A stretch of DNA of 64,000 bases from Zantedeschia hybrid cultivar (taxonomy: Eukaryota > Streptophyta > Magnoliopsida > Alismatales > Araceae), in NCBI GenBank assembly GCA_030544215.1, contig JARZZO010000011.1, forward strand, positions 8,480,001 to 8,544,000, given 5' to 3'. Under the pieces are notes generated by a model that was not told where the DNA came from, ran no database searches, and saw only the letters and a program-made list of their open reading frames with translations. Both the position numbers and the translations under genes were made by a program. Below, in pieces: positions 1 through 10,754 of this stretch. Position 1 is the stretch's first letter, and each line of letters begins with the position of its first letter.

Positions 1-546
1 ATTAGGATTGAAGAAAAAGTATTATATACTAGCCTTGATGTTCATGATTAGACAGATGTATGAAATATTCTTTTATGTATATTATATGCAAAACATATGT
101 CTTTGTAGATTCTGAACTTGCTGAGTTCTATGTGACTCACCCTTACTTAAACTAATATTTTTCAAAAGATCGTGAGACTGAGATTGCGTCAGAGGAGCGT
201 AAGGCTTGATCTTTGGTTTGAAGCTAGCTTTAGTAAGTGCTTATTTGTGATTTTCAATTTGATCGGTTAGCAAGAGATGTATACGTTAGTTTCATTTCAG
301 CCATGAGATGTACTTTTTAGACTTATAGAGATCTTGGATGATGTACTAGTTGTTTATTCAGTTCATATTAGTCCAGTGATTTGGTTTGTTTGTGGCTATG
401 TTGGTTATATTTATTATCTTGTCTCATACTTATACTCTTCACTGCTAATGTAAGATGTGTAGGTTGTTCTCACTGTGGCACTCCCGAACTGACGGTTCAC
501 ACTAAGTCGGCATGGTCGAACCGGGCCGGCGGGGCGGGGGCGTTAT
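1..546. other. Gene-free left edge (PreP intron 2, if the gene is intact)
   Basis: No coding exon or RNA gene was seen. The stretch is T-rich and ends in a GC-rich segment (about 520-546). Its texture resembles the end of a Gypsy-type LTR, but no second copy is in view to prove that. If the PreP gene is intact, this DNA is part of its second intron, because the next PreP exon (with the zinc-binding motif) is not in this stretch. Confidence 0.4.
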
Positions 547-775
547 AGAGGGGACCTCCCAGGCTAGACACCTACGTCATACTGGTTAGACCGGCTGAGG
601 CAAGGGCAGCTCCTGGGCCAGACACCTACGTCATATCGAGTAAACCGCCCCAACATTGGAGGAATTACGTGCTGATAGAACTACTTTGAGGAAGAGCAAG
701 GAATTGAACCCATGACCTACAAGAATTTAACCTGCCGAAGGCCGGAGCCTATCCACTACGCTACTCACCCTCCCC
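547..775 (-). repeat. tRNA-derived SINE-like element
   Basis: Read on the minus strand, the first ~75 bases hold a good RNA polymerase III A box (TAGCGTAGTGG, 763-753). A B box (GGTTCAATTCC, 710-700) follows 42 bases later, the spacing seen in tRNA genes and SINEs. No full cloverleaf or acceptor stem was evident, so this is not a functional tRNA gene. The body contains two diverged copies of a short unit built around GACACCTACGTCATA (568-582 and 619-633 on the plus strand). Element ends and target-site duplication are unresolved. Confidence 0.5.
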
Positions 776-901
776 AAATGTAGTGGATATTTATACACAA
801 TCACTTCCATCAAAAAAAGAAAGAAATACACCATATGAATATCTAGACAATACTAAGATGTAAGGAAAGCATGGAGGGAAAAACAGCATTCTTTTACTTA
901 C

Positions 902-1752
902 GGTGGCGTCCGGAAAACAATGCCAAAAACCTTGTTTTCATCATCATTTGATACTGACATGATTTCTGCCCCTGTTTTCAAATGTTTATATAGAATTGCT
1001 GTTGACTTGCATTCATCTATTACTTGTTCAGATATCTTTTTAAACCCAAGCTTGTCAGCAATATCATGTTTATCATCTACATCTGCTAAACAGAGGAGAA
1101 AAATGGGATTAAAGAAATGAAAACCTATTGTTTTGAAAGTAAACTTCAATGGCCAAAATTTAAATATATGTACTGTTTGCTGGCTACACGAGTTCTCAAG
1201 CATAGCAGCAAATATAAGAAGCCAAAGCCAAAAGATTGAATTTACATCTTCAAATGACAAAAGATGCTATAATTGAGTGACATTATGGCAGATATGTGGC
1301 AAACTGCAACTAATGAGTCAACGCATCAAGAACAACAGTATATAAACCCATTCAAAATTTGGTTAGAAGAGGTAACCCATGTACCACACGTTAGTTAGAA
1401 GTAAAATGATTATTAATGGTGCTCCCTCCTTCAGCTTGAGCGTAGTTTAAGGAAGCATGGCTACTTGCATTTGTCATCCTAGTGGCACTTGGAATTCTTT
1501 AACATGTACTCTATCTAAAGTTTGAAGACCCTAGGTGCCCTTAAAGTTAACCACATCACAAGGACCTTGATGCTTCCAGATCCATGCACCTCAAACTCAC
1601 CCCCACTTGATTTATTTATGCTAAAACCCCATTGTGATTACCAATTCATTTTTGAGGTTGAGGAACCTTCTCTCACTTTTCACTGTCTTCCATTTGTCTC
1701 CATTCCCTCCCTAGCTGTCATCCCCTTCTTCTGCAAGTGGTAGTGTGTGTGT

Positions 1753-1822
<70 letters not shown>

Positions 1823-4800
1823 AGTTACCACCACTTTTATTAAAGCATAAATAGGGAATATAGGGATACCTTGCCTACACAATATCAGAATAAAGTGAAG
1901 CAGTTAGAAGGAGAAACGTTGATGCGGAATGGGAGTGACGACATGGCAAGATGCAAGTAGAGCAAGCGCACTATACATCAAAAACGAACTCAAAACGTGT
2001 AGCAAATAACCGCACACAACCCAATCAATCCCAAGCAATGCAACCATGAGATGATCAAGTGAATATCAGCCCATAATATCAGTGCATCCAAAATAGTTCA
2101 AAGGGGGGCAGATTGACGGTAGGTTGGGAACCACAGACTACCTTTAGGATAGGATAATGTTCAAATTTAATGTAATAGCCCAATTGGCAACAAGAGATAA
2201 AATTAGGTCCTCACGAGCGTGCTCTCATGTGACAGCGATTAGAGTTTAAAATAGATGGAACTAGAACTCACTCTTTCACTCTCAGCATGCTGCAAACCAC
2301 AAAATATACTAGAAAAACAGGTTAAATAAATGAGGAGGCAACCGATTGAGCCAACGTTAACCGATGCTCAGGGAAGAGAGACCAAATCTCTGTTGTACCT
2401 CAAGTGGTTCTTAAACATTGGAACGATACAAGTGGGATGAGGCTCATACGGGATTAGAAGATCAGTAGCCGGATCACTATAGAAACTCCTCTGCACGTTC
2501 TTCAAGATGGGTGTGGAGACCCTGGATGCTGTGGGATGCCAGCGAAGGTGAAGCATACCTGGTACCTGGGAAGGAAGCAAATGTAGCTCTTGGCAATCTG
2601 ACACCTATGGCATAGTTCAATGTTGAGCATAAAGATTGGAGAAGGGCATGTTGTGCCAGGATGGTGGGACTAGTGGTTGCCCACAGCCAGGGGGGGTCCA
2701 GATCTGGCTCCAAGGTGCGTGGGCACCTGATGTGACATGGACTTCCAAGGCCCTGTAGGGCCTTCCTGATGGCGTGCAGGCATCAACGAGCCTTGGCATG
2801 GGTGACAATGCATCCTCTCCGCACTGGGAGGTCTAAAGGGAGACCAAGTGCAGCTGGATCTGATGCGTGGCCCTCTCGTGGAAGGATCACAAGTGATGGG
2901 TTGTTGGTACTTGGCCTACGGTCAAACGAAGTTGCTTTAGCCTTGTCACAGGTGGTGCCAGCACCCGGAGGAAATAGAATACAAGAAGAAAAGGAAAAGA
3001 CAGGGAGAGGGGAAGGTTTTGGTAATCACAAGGCAAACTGGAGGCATAAGGTTATTTTGTGGGGACATGGATACATGGTCTCGCATAACCCCCATGGGAT
3101 GGAGCGACATGGCACACTAATGACGGGGGATAGTGGCAATAATTGTGCGTCCTCAAGGCCCAGGTCCCAAGGAGTAACAGGGCCTAACGTATGGGTCCAA
3201 ACAAAAAGATGCAATAAAGAAGAAGAGGAAGTGAGGACAAACAAACAAAAATGGGAATAAGGAAGAAGGGAGGTAGGGTTCGTAGATCGAGGTGGGGAAG
3301 ATGGGAAGATGGTGGCGTGTTGTAGATAGGGCCTCCCATCCCTCCCCTTATAACCTCCTCCTTTCGAGGTGGCTAGGGTTTCCCCAAAAGAGAACACAGA
3401 TTGTCTATTCCATTCATTATTGTTATCTTCTTCACATTGGGGGTCCCTTATATAGCGAGAATACAATAAGAACATGACAATATTACCCTCCCACAACCAA
3501 AGAAAAGTCATCCACTACCAAACTAAAGGTCCACTAGTAGCAAGGCCCATTAGGAACAAACATCCACCTACTAAACGGAAAATACAGAAATAGAGGAAAA
3601 GTACACAAATGAAAGAAATGGTGGACTACTCCATCTCTTTCTAGGCTCCTAAGTTGTCTCTGGGTCAAGGCAATGTCAAACTCAGGTCGGCTGTGCAACG
3701 AAGGCGATCTCCAAGGTGGGTATCCCCACCAAATGTTTATCTCCCTCTTCCACAAACCAAAGAAATCCTTAAAATAAATCTGCACCAATGATACGAAGAA
3801 GTAGCTCCTCTAGACAGGAATTCTCAATATAAGGTTCTACTTCCAGGAACATATGATCATTTCATTCCTTCCATAACCTCCAGCATACGGCATGAGAGAT
3901 AATAGAAATAATTTTACCCCTAGTTGTGTTACTTGATTGGGTACCAAGTCTTTTAAAGCATAGCCCCATGTCCAGTACTGTATGAAATGTGAACTTGATC
4001 CAATTGATATCACTAAAAAAAACTCAAACTTGTCGACTGAATAAGCAATAAACAAAAAGGTAGTCCACATCCTCATTCCCCTGTCCACATAAAGCACACG
4101 TAGGATCTTCATCTGCAGCATATCCTATACTAAATAGTCACTGATTGATGCATTAGGTCGGTGTCAAATAAACATTCAAATCATTGATCATCAGATATCA
4201 TTGGAAAACCCTTTATAAACATGGCATTGAGTTGATTCTGTCTCTGGGATTGTACGAACAGAATCTTGGATTATTTAACCCTTGCATCTTGTTGCTTGCA
4301 CATCTTGGATCACATTGAAAGATACTGACGACAATGTACTCAGCCTCTTCTCTTTGATTTTCATTTATTACCTGTGCTACAATCTTCCCCTATTTAACAC
4401 AGAACACAAGTAGCACTTCAGCGTTTAACATAATGAACAACTTTGGTACCATGACAGCAGAACTGACTCGGGCATTGGGATGGATACACATTCCTATTTG
4501 ACAATAATCGCCAATTACATTACCTATATCCATGTTCACCCCCTCTCCACTTCTCTTATATTAGGACCGCAGACTGGAGCCAACCCCTGATAATCCATTT
4601 CTGTCTTCAAATGCAGACTGGACACCGAAGGTCACATCCATAAGTGATCACAACTGGAAACTGAATTTCATGATACAATTTGGTCAGGGACGCTGTCAAA
4701 TGTTTCAATTTCTAAGTATTTTTATTGAATCTGATATTCATAACAGATTGTTATCTAATAATTATATTACCCTAAATGAGGATTTAAGTAACATGGTTGA

Positions 4801-6942
4801 AATTAAAATGTCTAACATGTTGTTATATTTTAAGTTTTAACATCTTTGAAGTAATGCAGCATTGTCTGGAGCAAACTTTAAAGTTTAATTGGCCTCTTAT
4901 AGGTTGTTATGGCCTCTTGAGTTTTGATCCAGCAGATTTGTAAGTGCAATAGTTAATTGATGTTTTTGCTGGACTCCAATTTTATCACGGCCAAGACTTA
5001 CAGACATTTTCTCATTTCTTTATTTTTTTTTTAATTTCTATTCTAATGTTACTAACAATTTGGGTGAGAAGTGAAATAAGAGAAACAACTCAGCATCATT
5101 CAGAGTGAGTCAGAAACAAAAAAAGGGAATTATAATTGAAAATAGTTGCTTCCACATCACATCCTCCCCTGTTTACAGTCTATCTTCCATTTTATGCTCA
5201 GCCTGCATTGCTAACTGTTGTTTTCTCTCATCATATCTGTCATACAATCCAAACGACATCTCATCTCCAAAGTGGATTTGAAGCAACCTTCTTCCTCGCA
5301 CAAATCTAAAACACCAATAGGCCTCTCTCTCATAGATAACCCTAATTTGTTCATTTACAGAAGAACTGTTGTCATTTAAAGTGAATAAACATTTGCAATC
5401 AACTGACAGATAAAAACTAGTATTTTAAGGATATTCACATTGTTTGCCTCAAGAAGTTTCAAATTTCAATTCTCCTGGGTGGTATCAATCCAGCTCTTGC
5501 AGTATTGCACTGCTAGTTCAGCAACTTGTTATCATGAGTCAATCAGCTAAGCCTTCTTGCATAGAAAAGCATCAGAAAATGTAAAACTGATTGCACACGT
5601 TAAAAATCATTAGTTGATGGCTCATGAGGGCTCTGCACAGAATCAATTTACTGCAATGGTTTGTCACAACACAAACATATCCACACAATGCACACAGAAA
5701 AATAAATGAAAGATCTTAATGAATTTATACTTGCTACAAGTGGTAAGAGGAAACCATGAGCCAATGCAAATGTAATGCACAAAACATATGGCATAGTTAA
5801 GAAAAGTAACCTAATTAGCATTGTCACGGTTAATTTTGTGCAAGGCATTTCATCACCTTCATGGTTACTCAATAATGCCCCAGATTTCAGAGCTTGTGAT
5901 GTAGTGGAAAGCCACCCAAGGGTTCTCATATTTTCCTCTGGGAGATGCTCAATGTCTGAGGTGCTATATGACTACTTGTTGTGGCACGTACGTCCATGAA
6001 ACCTTCATTTCTGACTGAATATTGTTGTTTCTTTGGTATTTCATGTGACTTCTTATCTTACGAGGCATATGATGTTGTGGCAAAAAATCCAAATTGTGGA
6101 TAAACAGGCCTACAGCATCAGAAACCCTTGGAAATACTAATGCGGGGAAGGTGTATTTCAAGCCAGAGGTAGGAACACTATGGTACAACATAGTTGTCAA
6201 AACAGTGCAGTCACTACCAATAGACAAAACCGCACAGAAGGAAAAACAAATGTAGTCCATAACACAGCTCCTAGTTATTTCATTTCCAGCCTCTTAATGC
6301 TTGATTTGGCTAAAGAGAATTTCATGCAGTGTTAAGGCCATGTTTGGGGCAACTTCTCATTGGGAGCACTTTTACACTTCCATCCACTTATTTTGAGGAA
6401 AGGAAACTAGTTCTTGGAAGCCATTTCTGTTACATTTTGGTTGTGTTCTGGTCTCCAACCACTAGAAGCCAAAAGTAGCTTTCACCATGAAGTTTTGGCA
6501 AACACACCCCCAAGTCTCCCATTACATGACACAGACTGAGAATCCCAAAATAAGCACTTGGCATCCAACAAAAACAAATCCTTTATTAAACAACAGCAAG
6601 GTTTCTGCTGGGGAAGGAGGGGAGAAGTGGGCCAAAGAAAAAGAAAAAAAGAAAAAAAGTGGTTTTTCGGATTTGGTTGGGTCTTGATGCTCGGTCACCT
6701 GATAAGGCGCGGTTGGGGGAGGTGGAGACGGCCCGGGGAGTGAAGGAGAAGGCCCGCCTGAGCTGGGGATAAGGCGGCGCGGCCACAGCCCACCTCCAGC
6801 GGCGTCGCTGGAGTTGGTGGGCGTGCTGCCTCTGCTTGCCGCGGGCATGGGAGAAGAGGCGTTCGGACCTGGCCCCGAAGAGGAGCCTCCTGCCCGCCGT
6901 CGAGGAGCAGGACAAGGAGCGCAGCAGCGCGAACCTCTCCAT
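902..6942 (-). CDS. PREP: Presequence protease (PreP), N-terminal exons 1 and 2, gene partial at left edge
   Basis: The product is an M16C (pitrilysin-type) zinc metalloprotease that degrades cleaved targeting peptides in the mitochondrial matrix and plastid stroma. Exon 1 is 6942-6699 (81 codons plus one base). It encodes an Arg/Ser-rich targeting peptide beginning MERFALLRSLSC and ends at a CAG|GTGACC donor. Exon 2 is 1082-902. It follows a pyrimidine-rich tract with a TAGCAG acceptor and ends at CC|GTAAGT. The exon phases fit (1 to 1). Exon 2 encodes the family's conserved block ADKLGFKK, then VSNDDENKVFGIVFRTPP, which in known PreP proteins lies just before the HxxEH zinc site. That site and the remaining ~85% of the protein (family length about 1,080 residues) lie beyond the left edge. 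The start was chosen because the earlier in-frame ATG at 6969 adds only nine residues not typical of the family. Intron 1 is 5.6 kb and holds retroelement debris. Confidence 0.85.
1083..3025. other. PreP intron 1, 3' part, no gene seen
   Basis: The stretch contains no convincing exon. Open frames here are short and unlike known proteins. It holds the GT/poly-G tract listed separately. Confidence 0.5.
1743..1821. repeat. (GT)n microsatellite followed by a 37-base poly-G run
   Basis: A GT dinucleotide repeat with one GA interruption (1743-1784) runs directly into an uninterrupted G tract (1785-1821). Such a tract can fold into G-quadruplexes. Its exact length is uncertain in any sequencing method. 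Confidence 0.9.
3026..3500 (-). repeat. LTR-like remnant within PreP intron 1
   Basis: Read on the minus strand there is a TATA-type sequence (CTATATAAGGG, around 3458-3448), a leader-like stretch and a second TATA-like motif about 100 bases on. This looks like an LTR promoter. No matching second LTR or target duplication was found, so the call is tentative. Confidence 0.3.
3780..4125 (-). pseudogene. LINE ORF2 3' fragment (zf-RVT domain), broken
   Basis: A minus-strand frame reads CALCGQGNEDVDYLF, then a cysteine and FSRQV. This matches the zinc-binding domain at the C-terminus of plant LINE reverse transcriptases; the usual histidine before LF is a tyrosine. A stop directly follows. Further on, a separate frame reads WRLWKE, stop, NDHMF, which matches the WxxWKxRNxRIF end of the same proteins with an Arg codon changed to TGA. 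This is a dead 3' remnant in PreP intron 1, in the same orientation as PreP. Confidence 0.7.
4140..6698. other. PreP intron 1, 5' part, no gene seen
   Basis: The DNA is AT-rich with scattered short frames and no recognisable domain, RNA gene or clear transposon end. The GA-rich stretch before 6660 lies just inside the first intron donor. Confidence 0.5.
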
Positions 6943-7075
6943 GTGTGTGCCCGGCTGCTGCGCCAGCAAGCTGACGGCTTCCGTTCTCCTCTCCTTGTTA
7001 GAGGCTGTGCTGCTAAGAAAGAGAGAGAGGGATAGGTCGTTATATGGACGGATTTTTTAAATATACTTTTTTAGG
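6943..7075 (-). promoter_or_regulatory. Putative PreP core promoter and 5' UTR
   Basis: Upstream of the PreP ATG on the minus strand is a pyrimidine patch (CCCTCTCTCTTTCTTAGC, about 7035-7018), typical of plant transcription starts. An AT-rich TATA-like sequence (TATATTTAAAAAATCC, about 7060-7045) lies before it. Position and composition support a core promoter; no start site is proven. Confidence 0.4.
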
Positions 7076-10000
7076 AGTTGATTTATGAAATTGTTAATTG
7101 CATTTTTATATCATTTTAAAAATTGGTAATGTTGCAATATTTGTAAAAAAAGATACTTTCGCTGTCATCATCGACGGTCAATTAAAATATTTAATCTAGT
7201 CCCAGTTAACTTTTAATTAAATTTAAAAATATTCAAAGTGCCGCTATTCTCTCTTAAACTCTTCAAATACCGCTACTATCTCTTAAACTCTCTTTCCATT
7301 TGTCCCTTTATTTTCTTTTTCTTCAGTGCGATGCGTTGGTCAAAATAATTATTTTTATAAGAATAACTACAATATTAAATTTTCACAGTTGAAAAATAAT
7401 GTCCGGTGGATGTTAAACGGCAAAAGTATTTTAAACGCAAAGAGTTCACTAAAAATAATATAAAAATAAGAATAATAATTTTGTAAATCAATTCTTCAAG
7501 ATGCTATTCATACAAAAATCTTATACATGTGTGTATTATGGAAGGAGTGCGAAGGGGATGGGAGAGGCTTTGTGCTAAACACTTGGAATGCCCCACCCCC
7601 ACGTATTTTGGGGGATTTTCAAAACCAAAGCTTTCCAAAACCTTTAAAAAAAAGGGAAAAAAAAGTTTCCAAAACTCGTGTGGCGCCCGGCCCTCCAAGC
7701 AGATTGAGGTGTTCATCCTTACACGGCAAGCCAGTTCCACTGGTGCATCCCCACACGTCAGTACCTCCCCTCCCCCCAAACCTTCAGTCATTTTGCTCCT
7801 TAAAAGATAGATATTTTTCATGCGTCGCTGTTCCGATTTTCATAGAGATTTCAGTCCATAAGGCACTGCATGAATTAGGGGCACTTGTGGACTTGAAAAA
7901 GAGGGGAACATTTTTATGAAAAAAGAAAAATTGTGCAGCTGAGCTGATGTATCTAGAAAGACTTGTTGTATTAAAGAGGACAATGATAAATTCACGTGAA
8001 TTATACAAATTTTTCAGTCATTGTCTGAAATGTTTGATTGGACGACGACGTAGGTGTGTGTCATATGCATTTGATACATACTAGACGCATATGGGCATCG
8101 AATTGGAGCTGGTTCCGATTTTTTTAAAATAAAAAATATATATTATTACATTGTCGTCTGGTCAAAATTAGATCAAACCGTAACTGAAGGTCTGTACAAT
8201 CTATGTAGATTTGTATTATTTGTGCAGCAAGTCTTCCTTTTTCTTTGTTTGGGATGAGAGTGACACAAGTAGAGAAGATAAGGCAATTTTGGTAGGACGC
8301 AGGTCAACCAACTATTTCTTTGTAACGCACTTCGACGGTTTTTTTTAAGGCTGCAAACAAACCAATAAACTCGATTAATAATTAGTAAGACAATTTGATA
8401 ATAATTTGACTCGTCTTGTTTATCAAGATAAATAAGTAAATTTGAACAAAATGTTGAATTTGATTTATTAAACGAGTCAAGTTTGAACATAGTCGAGCTC
8501 GGCTCAATTATGTTCACGAACAAACTCATTTAAATACTCATTAAGAGTTTGTTTTAATACTTATAGTTCATTTAAGTACTCATATAACTATTCTATTCAT
8601 GAATAAGCTTACTTAATAAGATATTTAATGCCTTATATAATCTTGTATCGAATAGCTAGGGTGCAAACAACTTGGTATTCATTATAATTTGGCCTGAATT
8701 CATAAATTTGAATTTAAAAAATTTCAGATTAAATCTATCATGGACTCAATGGGCTTGTGAGCTACTCAATGCTTGGCTGGAGCATGTGAATATCTAAACA
8801 AATCAACCTTAAACAATGATCATAGATGTATGGTTTGAATTCAAATCCGAATAAAATTAATTGAACCAAATTTGAATAGGATAAAACTAAGCTCTTTTGC
8901 ACTTCTTCTTCTCTCTGGGGTGAAGACTCGAGTTTGATTCATGTAAAGTTTATTTATGTTATGGGTCTATCTTAATTAATACGTCGAGTTACGAGTGGAA
9001 AAGTAAACAATTAGTATCGAGTTTAGGATTCTACTAAATTTTGAAGAAAGCGTACATAGTAGATATGAGAATGGCACTGTCCCTGTTTTAAGCTCGGCAT
9101 GAGAAATAAAAAAATAAATCTTATTATGATTAACTTCTCTCATAATCATTGACTTCGAAATCAAAGTCTAGAGTGTACACAACATAATCATATGACTATT
9201 TTGAGATGAATTCGGCCACCAAATGTACAAAATTCTTAAGAGGTCAGATTATTCCGTCAAAATTCGAAACAAAAATTGTAGGCTGTGAGAACATTTGAAT
9301 GTATAGGATGGGCATCAGTTGAGAAAGCATCCCATCGATTAAGTGTCAATTAAAAAGTTTTAAATATACCAAACTCTGCAATGGTAACAAAGAAGACTCA
9401 TCTGATAGATCAGTCCTTATTTTAATATATCTACCGCTGCACTTAAATTGACTCTTAGAATTATTGATTCTACGTGAAAAAAAAATTATACAAATGTTCT
9501 TACTCTTATCTGCACTTAAATTGACTCTGGTTGGCAACTACACTCTGAGGATCCACTCTCTTTAACATAATTCTACAATGAGATCCAAGAAACTTCGGAT
9601 TCAACCAGGTGACCGAGGCAAAATGATCAATTCGACTGTCAACCCTTGTCGCCATGTTCACCATCCTAATATGACTAGTTTTATCTATTCAAACCAATAA
9701 AAATTATAATAACAAAAATTGTTATTCAAGTTATATTTGTTACAATGTTCCTGCAGTTGTACCGCAGGACCTCGCAATAAGTGTAAATTGTTTTTTTGAA
9801 TTTTTGTTTAGGTCGGACCTCCCTTCTTTATATATTTGTATAGGTTGATCTTCGATTGGACGACACAAAAAATTTAAATCATTAGGTTCGGCCCATTAAG
9901 AACATTTTTTTCGCTGTCTTCGGGGGATTGATTTTTGATATATATATATATATATTTTTTTAAGTCACATGACAAGAGATTAGTTTGGCTTGTACCGGTG

Positions 10001-10680
10001 CACGACAGACATAGTCTTGACCTAAGAAAATTCAAAAGATAATTTCTTTAACTTGCTGCAGTGTTCTTTGATGCATGCAAGTATGACTCTTTTTTTTCTC
10101 TATGGGATTTTTGCTTATATACTCTTAAAAATTAGTCTTGAAAAATTTCTCTATGGAATAGTCATGAAAATCTAAAAAATGTTGCAGTTATATCATTCCA
10201 TCAAAATATCCTTAACTCCAATTAAATATGCAGAAAGATTATGTAAATTATCGTAAAGTCAAAGGCATATATCTAAAATTTTGATAAATTTAGAGATTTA
10301 CATAAAAAATATCCATAATCTTTTTGACATAGCCAGTTGAAATTAATGGCATTTTGACGGAGAGGTATAACCATAATAATTCTGAAGCTTTTAAGGATAA
10401 TTCATATAATAATATATGAGAGTTGAGGATATAGATACAAATACTTTAATTTTGAAGAGTATATGTACAAAAATCAGTTTTTCTCTTTTTTCGGAGAGCA
10501 TCTCTTATTATTTATCTCAGTCATTCAAGCTCAAGTCTGAAGTTTGCAATGCACCTCCGTCATCCACCAAACTCACTCAACAACTGTGCCCCCCCTTCTC
10601 CATTTAATTAATTAGATGAAAAAAATCAAATTGTGGTGACCTTTTTCTTCCCATTTCAGCAAGGAGAACTTTTATTTTTC
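7076..10680. other. Intergenic region between PreP and the J-protein gene
   Basis: This is the AT-rich spacer between two divergent genes. No coding exon was recognised. It contains a dispersed repeat (listed separately) and a short AT run near 9941-9955. Confidence 0.5.
8340..8730. repeat. Dispersed repeat, copy 1 (second copy at 33730-34050)
   Basis: The segment has reiterated phrases such as ACTCATTAAGAG and TTTAAGTACTCAT, followed by AGGGTGCAAAC and TTCATAAATTTG. The same order occurs at 33730-34050. The composition, including GAGCTCGGCTCAA, resembles non-autonomous DNA transposons, but the ends are not resolved. Confidence 0.5.
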
Positions 10681-10738
10681 CACGTCTCTCTCTCTTCTCT
10701 CTGTTCTCTCTCTCTCTCTCTCTGTTCCTTCCCTGCCC
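10681..10738 (+). promoter_or_regulatory. CT-rich leader (Y patch) of the J-protein gene
   Basis: An almost pure CT tract lies 17-74 bases before the ATG. Pyrimidine patches like this mark transcription starts and 5' UTRs in many plant genes. No clear TATA box was seen just upstream. Confidence 0.5.
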
Positions 10739-10754
10739 CCTCGCGGAAGGAAGG

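Noticed and set aside
700..770. A functional tRNA gene on the minus strand
   Set aside because: A and B boxes are present, but no acceptor stem, anticodon arm or terminator could be paired. A SINE-like origin fits better.
1522..1743. Short plus-strand frame in PreP intron 1
   Set aside because: No homology or splice context, and it lies within an intron of a gene on the other strand.
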